This document shows positions 1 to 10,970 of a DNA stretch of 64,000 bases, piece after piece. The notes under the pieces are model-generated. The model was not told the origin of the DNA. It made no database searches and saw only the letters and a program-made list of their open reading frames with translations. Every line of letters starts with the position of its first letter. The first letter of the stretch is position 1. The DNA is from Pollenia angustigena (Eukaryota > Arthropoda > Insecta > Diptera > Polleniidae). The DNA lies in assembly GCA_930367215.1 (NCBI GenBank), contig OV884056.1:233793127-233857126 (forward strand). Reading direction: 5' to 3'. The translations under genes and the position numbers were made by a program.

Positions 1-504
1 TTAACATGGACATGCAACTAGCCAGCCGGACGGCGGACATCGTTACATCGAGAAAGTGATTCTAAATCGATCGTTTAATCAATATATCGGTCTAAAACAG
101 AGCTCGGCAAAACTACTATATTGCGGTTTTATCTCGTTTTTACAATTGCTCACACTTTGTTAAATCAACCAAAACTATGCAGTTTCGCTCGAATGCTTGT
201 CAAGGAAGAAAGTTGTGTTAGAATTACGCTGTGAGAAATATTCAAATCAGAATTGGAATTTGAGATTTTTTTAAAGAAAATTTTTTGGTAAGTCAAGATG
301 TTTGCTAAGTCTGAATTTATTTATTTTGTTTTCCAGTTTAGCCTAAAAAGGGAAAAAGGTATTAACGAGTAAGCCGATCTCTGGTCTAGTCATAATATTT
401 TATGTACGACACACGTAAGAAAATTAACATCATTCCCACACAAAAGTTCTGTTTTAGCTTAAACGGCCAGATAGCAAATTAACTGAGTTAGCAAAGGAGA
501 CCTG
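1..504. other. No gene recognised
   Basis: AT-rich sequence leading into the LINE relic. I see no coding frame, terminal repeat or RNA gene that I can support. Confidence 0.5.
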
Positions 505-1135
505 TGAGCTCACACTAACGACACACTTTCCATGATCTATGCCGTTTTACTCCAGACCATGGAGAAACTCACAGATAACTTTATAGGAAATGAATATCTA
601 CCAACACTCCGATACAACGGGTTCAGTTTGCTTATCGATCGGGCAAGTCTACAGTGACTGCTATTCATGACGTTTTGGGCATAATTGAAGAGGCTCTGGA
701 CGCAAGGCAAATGACTCTTTGTGCATTCATCGACATTCAGGGAGCCTTCGTCAACACTTGCATTAATGAGGAAAGGGGTTGTAGTTAATTTAAAAAACTG
801 CATAAGGGAAACGCTGGTATTCATCGATGACTATTGAATAATTAGGGGTTGTCCATAGAGTGGCGTCTTATCGCCTCTTTTTTTGGGCATTAGTCATTTA
901 TGAACTATTGGAGATCCTTAATGACTTGGGATTCCACACTTATGGTTATGCTGGCGATCTAGTTATATCTGTGACTGAATTTGATGACTCAACTATTTCG
1001 GAGCGAGGGGACTTAATAAAACAACTCTGATATCATTCACCAAACGTGTGTATTTCTGAGTTCTGAGAGTTAAGGAACCACCTTGAACGGTACGGCTATC
1101 TGATTTTCTAACGAGGCTAAAAAATTAAGTGATCA
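505..1135 (+). pseudogene. LOA/Jockey-like LINE reverse transcriptase relic, first part
   Basis: Conceptual translation in shifting frames resembles the fingers and palm of a LOA-like non-LTR retrotransposon reverse transcriptase. Near 560-620 there is a MEKL..N-type motif. Around 650-755 the reading is HDVLGIIEEALD then LCAFIDIQGAF, the motif-A region that carries the first catalytic Asp. Around 845-1010 comes a GCPS..SYRL-like motif, then HTYGYAGDL, in place of the YADDL that LOA polymerases usually show. Frame changes, stops and the Asp-to-Gly change show it is dead. The reading resumes at 1404 after a Helitron-like insertion. Family assignment rests on remembered LOA motifs, so LOA versus a related Jockey-group clade is not certain. 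Confidence 0.65.
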
Positions 1136-1403
1136 TCTATATATATAAAAATAAGTCCGTATATGTACGTCGCCGAACTTCTCATAAACGCGTCGTGCGA
1201 TTTCAACCAAACTTATACACTACGTAGGCAGTGGCCCATATATGTTTTATATGAAGTTTGGTTGGAATCCGATAACGCATGTGTGTGCGGTGCATATGTG
1301 AAGTGAGTGTGTTTTTGCCGCAGGAAAACCAACTTTATTAAAAACAAGTGTGTTTCTTTTCTTATTTTGTTTTGCCGTGCGAGGCAGGCAACGGGCCCGC
1401 TAG
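1136..1403. mobile_element. Short Helitron-like non-autonomous element
   Basis: It starts TCTATATATATAAAA and ends GGGCCCGCTAG, matching the TC...CTRR termini of Helitrons. It sits exactly between A (1135) and T (1404), the usual Helitron target, with no target duplication. It interrupts the RT relic: joining 1135 to 1404 restores a continuous LINE reading (KKLSDH followed by KTLNWN). The 5' end resembles the two longer elements at 7555 and 57468. I do not see a strong subterminal hairpin, so the class is probable only. Confidence 0.55.
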
Positions 1404-1735
1404 TTCAAGATAAAACTCTTAACTGGAACGTTCAGATATCCCATGTAGCCAAAACAGCGACAATGGCATTATGTGCCTGTCAAAGAATCTTTGTGAGAAA
1501 TCGGGCTGAAGCCTATTAAGATCTACTGATATTTTGTAACGATTATTAGACCAAACTTGACCCATGTTGCCATAGCGTGGGAAAATAACACTGAACAGGT
1601 GAAATCTAGAATAATACTTAATAAAGTTTACCGCCTGATTTGCGTATCGAAAAGGTGATTTAGCGGCTATCCTGAACATCCTTACGTTGCACAAATCCGT
1701 AAAGGAGGAGACTTGCAGGTGTGCTAGCAAGATGT
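1404..1735 (+). pseudogene. LOA-like LINE relic, second part (RT thumb region)
   Basis: This continues the relic after the Helitron-like insert. Readable segments are KTLNWNVQISHVAK, ALCACQRIF, GLKPIKIY and TIIRPNLTHVAIAW, which match the conserved thumb/connection region of LOA and Jockey reverse transcriptases (D.KLTW...H, WACQR, GLKP, IVRP..TYAS..WW). Further on, RIILNKVYRLICVS fits the KLN.VQRLACI region. Frame changes occur near 1510 and 1650. It is only a fragment with no 3' tail visible. Confidence 0.6.
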
Positions 1736-2138
1736 GGTGTACTGCTGAATAAAGGGCATGTAATTTTGTAGGTCACATGCGAATCCTTAGCTCGGTTCAC
1801 CCATGCGTTCCGAACAAAATTTTTGTCCGGACAAAATTTTTTTTATATTGAGTTTGGCGTTTTACTTTTGAGAGAGAGAGCAATGATTTTATTCGGAACG
1901 TTTTTTCTTGAATTGGTTTAATTTTAATTCGTGTGCCGAACAAAATGAACTGAGATGCCACTTTTTTTCAATTTGTACATAAAAGTTGAAAAATTTTTCG
2001 TTTTGTGCTGAATAATTAAAAAAATTAAACAAAAATGGATGTTAAAGAAAATATTGCCCTGAAACTTATTGAGGAAATAAAAAAAACCAGGAAGAGAATG
2101 TATTTATGATATGGGCAATCGTTCATATAAAAATACTT

Positions 2139-2537
2139 AAGGCTCAGTTAGTCCTTACTTTCTGTTCTGTGACGAATCAGCTGATTTGTTTTTGTTATTC
2201 AAAAACCTGTGAAATTGATTAGTTTTTCTGTTCTGTTGCGGTTCAGTTTGTTAAAATCAAAAACTTGTTAAGTTATTGTAAGTGACAGCAAAATAAATAA
2301 TAAAAAAAACATATTTATGTTGAAATAAACTATTTTTTGATGTTAAGATTTCATAAAATTTAATTTCTTCAATTTTATGTGTATGAAAGTTATTGAAATA
2401 AGACAATGGACAGTGCAAAACTAATAAATTTGTCATAAATGGCTGATAAGTTACTACAGAAAAAGTAACTATTATAATTTTGTAACAGAACGGCACGGAA
2501 CATAACAGAAACAGAAAGTAAAGACTAACTGAGCCTT
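2139..2537. mobile_element. MITE with AAGGCTCAGTTAGTC termini
   Basis: TIRs begin AAGGCTCAGTTAGTC and continue YTTACTTTCTGTT on both ends. Direct repeats TACTT (2134-2138 and 2538-2542) flank the 399-bp element. No coding capacity is visible. The 5-bp duplication is unusual and the superfamily is unassigned. Confidence 0.7.
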
Positions 2538-2837
2538 TACTTAAAACCAAGGACCGCAAATTACTAACGGAAAACACAAAATTAAATTTTATTTTTTAAA
2601 TAAAAAATTTTTGTGTGTGAAAAAAAGAATATTGTTTTTCTGTTTTTAAAATTTAAACGAAAAAAGAAAAAAAAAAATCTTTGAAAACAAAATTTATAGT
2701 TTCAAAAAAAAAGCAAAAACTTTTTTTGTAAAAAAAAACAAATAAAAATTTTTAAAAAACTTTTTTTTTTGTTGAAAAATATTTCTTTAAACTTTTTTTT
2801 AGAAATTTTATTTCCATGTATGTATTTTTAAACAATT

Positions 2838-3516
2838 CCCAGCTAGCATTTTGTATCATAATCTAATCATTTAGGAATCAGCTTCAAGGGCAAAATACCC
2901 GTATATGAGCTAATTTTTCAATCATAAATGATACTCTCGTTGTGAGAAAATGGTACCCTACCGATGAATCACCTGAAAGAATCATTTGAGATACAGTTTT
3001 CTGATTCCTTTTTGATCAATTTAATGTTAGTTTTTCTAATCATTATTGAATCGTTTCTGTCTAATATTTTTAATCGTAAATTATATAGTTTTTGATTATA
3101 TGTATGTATGTATTACATATCATTTTTTAATTTTTCTCTGAAAATTGAGGACCATTATGGCTTTTGAACCAAACAAAAGTAATTGGTTTTTCGCAAAGAT
3201 GATAAGAAACAATTTGCACGCACATTAAAGTTTATAAAGTGTCAATAATATTTGGGCTTCTTTTATAGCCAAGTTTTTTATTTGTTTGGCTGACATGAAA
3301 GTTTCTATTTTTATATTTTTTCATTTGGCAAAAACAAAAATTCAAAATATTTAAAAATCATTATTTAAACATACAAATGATTCATTTGAAATGAATCATA
3401 TATGAATCCTTTTTTAATCACTCAGGTGATAAATCAGTTGTTAATCATCAAAACTGATCTGAAAAGAATAATTTGGGTGATTTATACAAAAAATAATCAG
3501 CCAAATGCTAGCTGGG
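2838..3516. mobile_element. MITE with CCCAGCTAGCATTT termini
   Basis: The ends are CCCAGCTAGCATTT and its exact inverse AAATGCTAGCTGGG. The interior has repeated ATCATTT/AATCAT motifs and no coding frame. The target duplication is not clear (ATT on the left, ATATT on the right). It is nested in the 1791-6741 element. Confidence 0.65.
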
Positions 3517-3534
3517 ATATTACATTAATGTAAT

Positions 3535-3555
3535 ATGTATGTATGTATGTATGTG
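3535..3555. repeat. TATG microsatellite
   Basis: Tandem TATG units immediately outside the MITE that ends at 3516. Similar TATG-rich tracts occur at about 5080-5125 and 7572-7605. Confidence 0.85.
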
Positions 3556-5325
3556 TTCTCAGCATAGCTGTAAGATATGAATTAAATACAAAATTAAAAT
3601 ATTTTTTTTTAATTTTAATTTCTATTTTATAAAATAAAATAAAAACAATTTTTGTTTAAGATTCTTTGTTAAAATATTTGTGGCATTAATTTTTATAAAA
3701 TCGAATAAAATTCTGATATATTTAGATATTTTTAATTAAAATGTGCTATAAAAAAAAATATTTGAACTTTTTAATATTAAATAAGTTGGATTCTCAAAAA
3801 TTTTCTATAATTCTTTTAATATTCAAATATTCTAAGCTGAATATATTCAAATCAATTTAATTCAAATAAAAAAAAATTGATTTGTAGCTTTATAATTTTT
3901 ATTCAACAAAATTGGTAGAAAATAATAATATTAAAAAATTTCTATTGATTTTTTTTTAAATTTTTCCTTGAAAAATGAGGAAGACAATGTAATAAAATAC
4001 TGGGATAAAAAAAATGCAGCTCCATTTTAAAATACAAACATTAAAAGTAAGACGATTTCGTATTTGAAAATTTAAAAAATTAACGATACTATGCAGTTAC
4101 TGGTTACTTTACCAACACAAGGTTCTTTTCCATGGCATTTAGACATAAATTCGGCGGAAAACTGGCCAAAAACTAAAAGCAATATTATATTCCTTGAACT
4201 ATGGTAAAGTGCAATTTGTGAGGTTGTTTTGAGGCTCTAAACACTTTGTAATAAAACTTCCTTACCATTGTTTTCCATATAGAAACGTACAGTTACACTT
4301 ATTTACTTATTTATTATATAAAAGGTTATAACGTTTATAAATTTTTTTTTCAATTTTGGAATAAAAAACAACATAATAATTCTAATATCGAAAAACAGAT
4401 TATGAATAATTCAAAAAATCTTTGTTGAATTAAAATATTTAGGCATTTTGTTTTAAATTATAAAATTTTTTCATACAAAGTCTGAAATTTTTTTATTTAA
4501 TAAGTTTTATTCAAATTTATTTTATTTGTTTCTTCTAAATTAAATTTTTTTCAAACAAATTTGTGTGCTTTTATATTGATTTAAATATATTTTTAAAATA
4601 TTAATTTGAATAATATAAATTCAAATAATAGTGAATTTAACTTCCAAGAGAAGAAATAATATTTGAAAGACGTTATCGTAAAATATTTGAAACTGATTTA
4701 TATTTAATTTAAAAAAGTATTAAATAAATTTAACATATTTTAATTTTTGAAAAACAGTTACAAATTGTAAATAATTGATTTTGAGCCAATATTCAGAAGA
4801 AAATTATTTACAATGAACAGCTATGGTTCTCAGAAACCTGTAGGAACTTCAAACTGGTTTTTTTATAACCAAAACTAGTTGATTAAGTGATTTTTTTTCT
4901 TGTCTACGACTCATTATTTTAACATAGGCATGTCATAGGCAATAGTCAATTGGCCATCTTTGCATGACTTTTAAACTGACTACTAACTTCTTATTTTTCA
5001 ACCTATTTGTAGTTAATTAATAGTATAGTCAGTTTATAATAAATTATTTAAATTTTAAATAATTTTTGTCAAAAAAATATATGTATGTATATATTTATGT
5101 ACATATGTATGTATGTATATCTGTGTATATTTTAATAAAGAAGTAATTATTTAACAACATTTTGCATGAAATGGCATTAAATGATGATGAATAATATTTC
5201 TGAAATAAATACGCTACATAATTTCTTGTTCATAAACAGATTTGTATTGCGTTAATTTTTAATTATTTTCAATAAATATTATTATTTAAATATGTTTGTA
5301 TTTTTTCATTTGACTTCATGGCATG
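3556..5325. other. AT-rich filler, no gene
   Basis: Long A/T tracts with short simple repeats (TATG at about 5080-5125). No open frame or terminal repeat here is supportable. Confidence 0.5.
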
Positions 5326-5940
5326 TGTTCACATCCGTGAACAAAATGCTATAACCCCAACCCTGGCGATATCATCAACGCCCCCACTAACAGCTGCTTG
5401 TTCAACTGCAGCTACAAAGTTAAAAACAAGACTCTAGTTTTAATTACCGAGGAGAAAACCGTGTGATCGTGTGAGCTTTTTAAAAGTGAAAATTAAGTAA
5501 AAAAAGGACAGTGAAATTTTGTTAATATATAAATAAATGAATAATAAATAAACTAAATTAAATTAAAGAGAAGAAATAAATCTCATAAATTAAAAGTGTT
5601 TAATTTACCATTTAACACCTAAAACATTGTGTAAAAATCCTAAGCTTAAAAAGTGATTAATTACCTTTTTTTTATGTATCCTTTACTACTTAAACATATC
5701 TACCTTTTACACTATGTGCCAAATAATACTAAAAAACTTTAAATACTTACACTAAATTTACCATTGCTTATTAAAAACCTGAAACTAACCTAAACCTTAT
5801 TGAAATTAAATATAACCCTAACCTAAAACCATTATATGCACTTATATTTATATACCTATGAGTCGAATGAAGAAAGTTCAATAAACACATAAATTTATAT
5901 TGTTGTTGAAATACCTATATACCGAAGTATTTAATTTACA
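5326..5940 (+). repeat. Candidate solo LTR
   Basis: It starts TGTTCACATCCGTGAAC and ends TTTAATTTACA, so it has TG...CA-type ends. It contains AATAAA near 5880 followed by T-rich sequence, as in an LTR R/U5 region. I see no target duplication or second copy, so this is tentative. Confidence 0.25.
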
Positions 5941-6180
5941 CGGTTCCCGCCAGTAAGTAATTGCTATCCCTTTCTAACTTACTTATTTTCTTTTGTTTGT
6001 GTTTTACGTGTGCCTCTATGCAAAATGTTTGGTTGATATCTGCATGAGATTTAAACCAATTTGTAGTCATTTGAAAAATAGTTAATTTATAGTTAGTGTT
6101 TTTTGCAACCGACTCTTTTATTTACTTCAGGGCTCTTCATAAATTTTATTTAAATTTGTTTTGAAGAATGAAATTTTTAT

Positions 6181-6204
6181 GACAATGACAATGACAATGA
6201 CAAT
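6181..6204. repeat. GACAAT hexanucleotide microsatellite
   Basis: Four tandem GACAAT units. Confidence 0.85.
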
Positions 6205-6741
6205 AAAAAAACATTTTCCGGTCCTTGCTTAAAACAAAATATATGGACGGAAATAGAAAAATCTATTGGAATTGGTCGTAAGTAAATTTTAATATTTTTT
6301 AACATAATGTTTACCAATTATTGTAGGAAGTGAATGTTAATTATTTCTAAACGATTCCACATCATGAAGGCGCATCTCAGGAACAAGTGTGTGGAAAACA
6401 CCGTTTGTTCTTCTATTCTGTAATATTCTTCTAACTGCTATTCTTTTTACTTTCAACCTTTTTTGATAAATTTGCAAAGTAAATGGGTTTTATGCAATTC
6501 AATTAAAAATAATAAAATTAATTTTCTTCTTTCGTCCATTTTCACACACTTTCATAAAAAAATCTAATAGATTGCTAACTCTGCTGCCACTTTGTATAAT
6601 CGTTTACATCTGTAAACCATATGGTAGCTTTGTTTGTCCGGACAAATTTTCCGAGATGGGTGAATCGTTCTGCAGAACACTCTCTGTAAAAAAATTATTG
6701 TCCGGTCAAAAATATTGTTCGGAACGCATGGGTGAATCGAG

Positions 6742-7554
6742 CTTTAGAGTTCTTAAGAACAATCCATCTATTTTAGTTGGTGATCATATACTGCCTAGTC
6801 AGTTATTAGATGCATTGAACCTTAAAGTGTTAATAATATAACCGAACCTAAAAGTTTTAAAAATATAAATGAATTCAAAAGAAGTAATTTCCTTGTTTTG
6901 AAGCCTTAAAGTGTGGCGAAACATTAGTAAGGTTCTAATAAAAAATTTTAGTTTATTTAATTTATCATTGCTTATGGCTTCAATCCGGCATTGAATTCTG
7001 GGAGCGACTTCTGCTATCTCGGATCCTTCCCTCTCATGTCCAGTTTTTTGCACATGGCAAGAAATCCCTTTTAATACTTAGTATTGAAAGGTTCATCTTT
7101 TAATATATCAAAATTGGCATAGCACAATTCGATAGAGCATAAAAAACTATAAGGGAACGTATATTTATTTTTTCGCTAAGGTCAAAAAATTCATACACCA
7201 ACCGCGATGAAGTTTTGAAAATTTTTAATTATATTTTTTAGTTAAGAAAAATTAATAATATGTTTATTTAAAACAAAAAATAGCTCAAGTATGAAATTTC
7301 ATTAATATTTAGATATGGTAAGAGATTTTTTCGCAAACCCAAACGTATCTTTAACCTTTTTTAACGAAATAAAATTCAAAATTAATAAAAAACACCGTAT
7401 TAAATTATGAATATTCAATATTGAATTGGTTTTGAAAAATCATTTGGTGCGTGAACTTTTTTGAGAAAAGTTACAAAAGATTAAAATTTTCGTGGTTACT
7501 AGGACATGGTACTATGCCAAAAAATTGGTTATACCCCTAATGTACATATCTCTA
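6742..7554. other. No gene recognised
   Basis: AT-rich sequence with only short chance reading frames. No family motif or terminal repeat was recognised. Confidence 0.45.
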
Positions 7555-8433
7555 TCTATATATAAAATAGGATGTGTGTATGTATGTATGTACGTATGTA
7601 TGTAACGTATCGACTCCAAAACGGCAGGGCCGATTTTGATGAAATTTACTGGGAATCTTTAGAATATTCAGACGGGTGACACTCTGAAGTCAGGGGTCTA
7701 ATCACCGCATACGATATTGAGCAAAATTTATCGAAATTATTTATTTTGATATCGTGAAACTCGATATCGAATGAAATGTATTGAATTTGAAATAGAAGCA
7801 TTCGATATCGAGTAACTCGACATTACATTTATCGTGTTTTCATTCGATACGTCAGTGCCTATCGTATGCAAAAAAATTCGATATTTTATTCGATACGACA
7901 GTATCGAATGCGGTGATTAGACCCCTGATGTTTGATTTTCGTTCTGCGGGCGGAGGGGCGTGCAAAATCCAATTTTCATATTGCACCACCAATGACTTCT
8001 AAATAATTTGGACGATTTTTTCTTTAAAATGATCGCCATGATCCAACTTAGATTTATACGAAAAGAAAATTTTGCCCCGCCCACTTTTACGCCCACTTTT
8101 TTCGAATTACCTAAAATCAGAAAACGGCTCCATCGATTTGACAAATTTTTCTTTCAAATGTTCGTATTAATCCATTTACGTTTTCATCGAAAGAAAAATG
8201 TACCACGCCTACTTTTACGCCCACTTTATCTATTAAGCGCGCAACTTGAGAACGGCTTGACCGATTTGGACGATTTTGTCTTTAAAATCATCGTTTTTAC
8301 GGAAAGAAAATTTTGCCCCGCCCACTTGAGCGCCCACTTTTTTCAAATGTTCGTATCTTTTTAACGGATTTAAAAAATCGAACGCAAACATTTTTCCTAA
8401 TTTGAACAGGACAACGTCTGTCGGGTCAGCTAG
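7555..8433. mobile_element. Helitron-like element, copy 1
   Basis: It begins TCTATATATAAAATAGGATG followed by a TATG run, and ends ACAACGTCTGTCGGGTCAG then CTAG, consistent with TC...CTRR Helitron ends. The interior is made of degenerate direct repeats of about 100 bp, each with phrases such as GAACGGCTTGACCGATTTGG, TTTTGCCCCGCCCAC and ACGCCCACTTTT. A second copy lies at 57468-58155. No Rep/helicase is encoded. A separate MITE interrupts it at 7692-7926. Confidence 0.55.
7692..7926. mobile_element. MITE nested in Helitron-like copy 1
   Basis: 235 bp with inverted ends AGGGGTCTAATCACCGCAT followed by (A/T)CGATA. The interior is rich in CGATATCGA-type half-sites. The Helitron copy at 57.5 kb lacks it: there GAAGTC runs directly into TGATTTTTGATTTTCG, giving an empty site. 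No target duplication is evident, and the superfamily is unassigned. Confidence 0.75.
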
Positions 8434-8685
8434 TATACATATATATGTAGAGAACTATGTTTATATATTGCTTAATATGGATTATTTTGCTAAAGAAAGA
8501 ATTAGAATGAAATAATTAAAATACCAAAGGATGTAGATGACCCTGGCGACATCATACTGTGCCCTCTTGTGGATGGATTGGAAACCAATGGAAAGGTGGA
8601 GATGAAAATGAAGCAAATTTTGATCACCTTCTTAGTCGAATGCTAAAAATGTACAGTAAATAACGGCCAGTGTCTCATCTGTAGG

Positions 8686-9384
8686 CAGCGTTGCCAATTT
8701 TGCATTTTTCATGATAGATCAAGCATTTTTTAAAGTCATTTGACAAGAAAAAAATTACTAGCATTTTTTAGTTCTTCCATTAATGTTTAATACAAATATT
8801 AAAAAAAAGAAAGATTCTAACATTGAAGTAGATCTAAGCAAATTAAAAAAATGTAAATGCTCATTAAAGTGGATATAAATAAACTGAAATAAAAATTAAT
8901 ATAGGAGAAAAATTAAGTAAAACCTATTCAAAAAAGTTTCACAAAGATTGGCTAAAGCACTTAAAGTGAAAAGAATGGGTGAAAGTAACTGATGAAAAAA
9001 CCCTTTTGAAATCACTTTATTGTTTCTAAATTTAGTGGCCTGAGCAACATGCAGAAACAAGAAAGCACAAAAATGCTACCGGCGTAACTAATAACCATTA
9101 TTTTAAAAGAATTTGTTACAATATTCAGCAGAGGCGGTATTAAGTTAATGTGCTGTGCACAGTTCAGTTGCACCTGTCGATCATCTGGCAAACATTTATA
9201 AAAGGCAATTTGACACCTCGTCGCGAAAGCTGAAGGAAAAAATTACACATATTATTAAAAAATGTACTTGGCCCTTACTTTAATGAAAATTTTTCAATGT
9301 TTTAAACAAATTTGTTAGCATTTATTCTAGCATTTTTCTAACAAGATCTACAATTTTTTTCCTCTATGAGTTTTGGCAACACTG
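8686..9384. mobile_element. hAT element, internally deleted
   Basis: TIRs are CAGCGTTGCCAA (left) and TTGGCAACACTG (right), typical hAT ends. They are flanked by the 8-bp direct repeat TCTGTAGG (8678-8685) and CCTGTAGG (9385-9392), a 7/8 match. AGCATTTTT-type motifs repeat just inside both ends, as transposase-binding subterminal repeats often do. It retains a fragment of transposase. Confidence 0.8.
8925..9345 (+). pseudogene. hAT transposase N-terminal (BED finger-like) relic
   Basis: Broken translation inside the hAT element reads FHKDWLKH, KEWVKVTDEKT, then SGLSNMQK and a HES/TRK stretch. The order fits a BED-type zinc finger (aromatic-rich start, Cys pair now degraded, FSGLSNMKKH..T.KH end). 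Further on, the reading KLKEKITHIIK and VLGPYF resembles the segment just after the finger in hAT proteins. Stops and frame changes are frequent and the catalytic domain is missing. Context (hAT TIRs and an 8-bp duplication) supports the call. Confidence 0.45.
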
Positions 9385-9392
9385 CCTGTAGG

Positions 9393-9620
9393 CAACACCC
9401 TTATAAAATCGGAATTAGCAATTTTTTCTGCATTCCTTTTTGTGTAAACTCGACGTATTTATATCATCTTGAAAGAAAAATCAGTTTTTTTTATAACTCA
9501 AGGTATGGGTATTGCCAGGTTAAAACAATTTTTATCACATACATAGTTGGGTTAATTGAATATTTCTAGGTTTCAACAATTTTTAATTTATTAAATTTCA
9601 TGTCGGTCCAACATTTCCCT
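9393..9620. other. Unassigned spacer
   Basis: Sequence between the hAT element and the piggyBac homology. No piggyBac left end (TTAACCC type) was found here. Confidence 0.4.
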
Positions 9621-10531
9621 AGTGCGCGTTCTTGTTGGAATAATAAGTTTGGTAAGGCCAGGGTAATACCAAAGATGAGAAATCACATACTATTTTTCGA
9701 CAATTTTTACACATCATTGCCCTTGGCTTACTATTTATCGAAACACGGAATCTATTGTGTCGGAACTGTACAACAAAATAGATTGCCTAACTGTCGATTC
9801 CCGGACAAGAAGGAGCTAATGAAATCAGCTACACCTAGGGGAACTTATGAGGAAAGAATTTCTCACTATGATGGGGTGGACTTTTCAGCGACGGTGTGGA
9901 AAGACAACAAAGTTGTTACTTTGTTGTCTACGTATATTGGCTCCCAACCTGTTGGTAATATCTGCCGATATGACAAGCGAATAAAGGAAAAAATAGATAT
10001 CTCTTGTTCAAAAATTGTGCAAGAGTATAATATGCATATGGGAGGAGTGGATTTAATGGATAGCTACTTAGGTCGCTATCGTATTAGAGTCAAAAGTCGC
10101 AAATGGTACCTTCGCTTGTTTTATCATCTATTGGACCTCGCCGTAATAAATTCCTGGATATTAATGAAGAAAAACCTGACTGCAAAGGGTACCCCAACAA
10201 AGAACTACCAAATCTTGGTCAGTTTCGCAATGACTTGGCTGACGCTCTGTGTAATGTGGGAACTCAATTAAACGGTAATAAAAGAGGTCGACCTTCTAAT
10301 GAGTCTTTACAGCAAAGTTTACTGACAAAAAAACATAGATCATCGCCTCATCCCTTGCCATCTATAGATGTACGAAAAGATGGCGTTGGTCACTGGCCTA
10401 TATTTTCCAACAGATTAAGATGTAAGATTCCTAAATGTAAGGGTACCACACAGTGGTCGTGTGGCAAATGCAATGTTCCTTTATGTTTAAATGGTACAAA
10501 TAATTGTTTTATGAATTTTCATTTTTTGTAA
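9621..10531 (+). pseudogene. piggyBac (PGBD-type) transposase, 5'-truncated and frameshifted
   Basis: piggyBac transposases excise and insert at TTAA. The first readable block (to about 10165) contains IPKMRNHILFFDNFYTS, with an Asp of the DDD catalytic set in FFDNF, then GIYCVGTVQQNRLPN, and GGVDLMDSYLGRYR with the later Asp, all diagnostic of DDE_Tnp_1_7. A frameshift near 10165-10200 moves the reading to a second frame with KELPNLGQFRNDLADALC and a C-terminal Cys-rich finger (CKIPKCKG...CGKCNVPLC, then CF). The N-terminal third, with the first catalytic Asp, is absent. The finger ends at the stop near 10531. A right terminus with TTAA follows at 10763-10769. Confidence 0.85.
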
Positions 10532-10750
10532 TATAATAAAATCAATTTTTGTATGATTGAAATACTTTATTTTTCTACGAGGTAGATAAGTAGAATTTAA
10601 GGAGCGATTGTTCATGATGATGTAGAAATACATCACAATGTTTTTATGAAAATACAAGGAAAATCTGCCTATTTTAAATTTTCTTTTATTTTTCCATTTA
10701 ACTACATTTATTTTTCAGTCGATTAAATTTTTTTTTTCCAAAAAAAAAAA

Positions 10751-10769
10751 TCATGCATTTAAGGGTTAA
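10751..10769. repeat. piggyBac right terminus and TTAA target
   Basis: TCATGCATTTAAGGG is followed directly by TTAA (10766-10769), as expected for a piggyBac end (...GGG|TTAA). It lies 230 bp after the transposase finger. I did not find the matching left end. Confidence 0.6.
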
Positions 10770-10885
10770 AAGTTCTTAAAACTGTAGTCGTTTTCTGTAT
10801 TGTAATCAAACAATGTGTGTTTGTGCAAAAGGGTTCTTCCTAATAACACTTAACAACATTTTTATGATCAAATATTGAAATTAGG

Positions 10886-10970
10886 GCTTGCTAAAAACCG
10901 TAAAAACGTGAAACCGCGGTTTCGGTTTTAAAATGGTTAAAACCGGTCGGTTCGGTTTTGAAATACCAAA
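10886..10970. repeat. Possible hAT-like MITE end
   Basis: AGGGCTTGCTAAAAACCG begins a stretch of repeated AACCG/CGGTT motifs (ACCGCGGTTTCGGTTT, AAACCGGTCGGTTCGG). Such subterminal motif clusters mark some hAT MITEs, but only one end is visible. Confidence 0.3.

Larger units (their letters stand above)
1791..6741. mobile_element. Large TIR DNA element, heavily nested
   Basis: The left end (1791-1850) and right end (6687-6741) are about 50-bp inverted repeats. Both begin CTCG(G/A)TTCACCCATGCG, continue TTCCGAACAA, then a GTCCGGACAA-type motif. Flanks CCTTAG (left) and CTTTAG (right) may be a degenerate target duplication. An extra inward copy of the TIR core (TGTCCGGACAAATTTTCCGA, then GGGTGAATCG) lies at about 6637-6672. 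The interior has no transposase I can read. It carries two smaller MITEs and AT-rich filler. The superfamily is not assigned. Confidence 0.6.

Noticed and set aside
6572..6841. 89-codon plus-strand open frame
   Set aside because: It runs through the right TIR of the 1791-6741 element and has no family motif; a chance frame.
6799..7053. 84-codon minus-strand frame starting MQKTGHEREGSEIAEV
   Set aside because: Brief charged start with no match to a transposase motif that I could defend.
8008..8364. 118-codon frame with repeated FFKMIAMIQLRFIRKENF-like phrases
   Set aside because: The protein repeats only mirror the DNA repeats of the Helitron-like element; no Rep or helicase motif.
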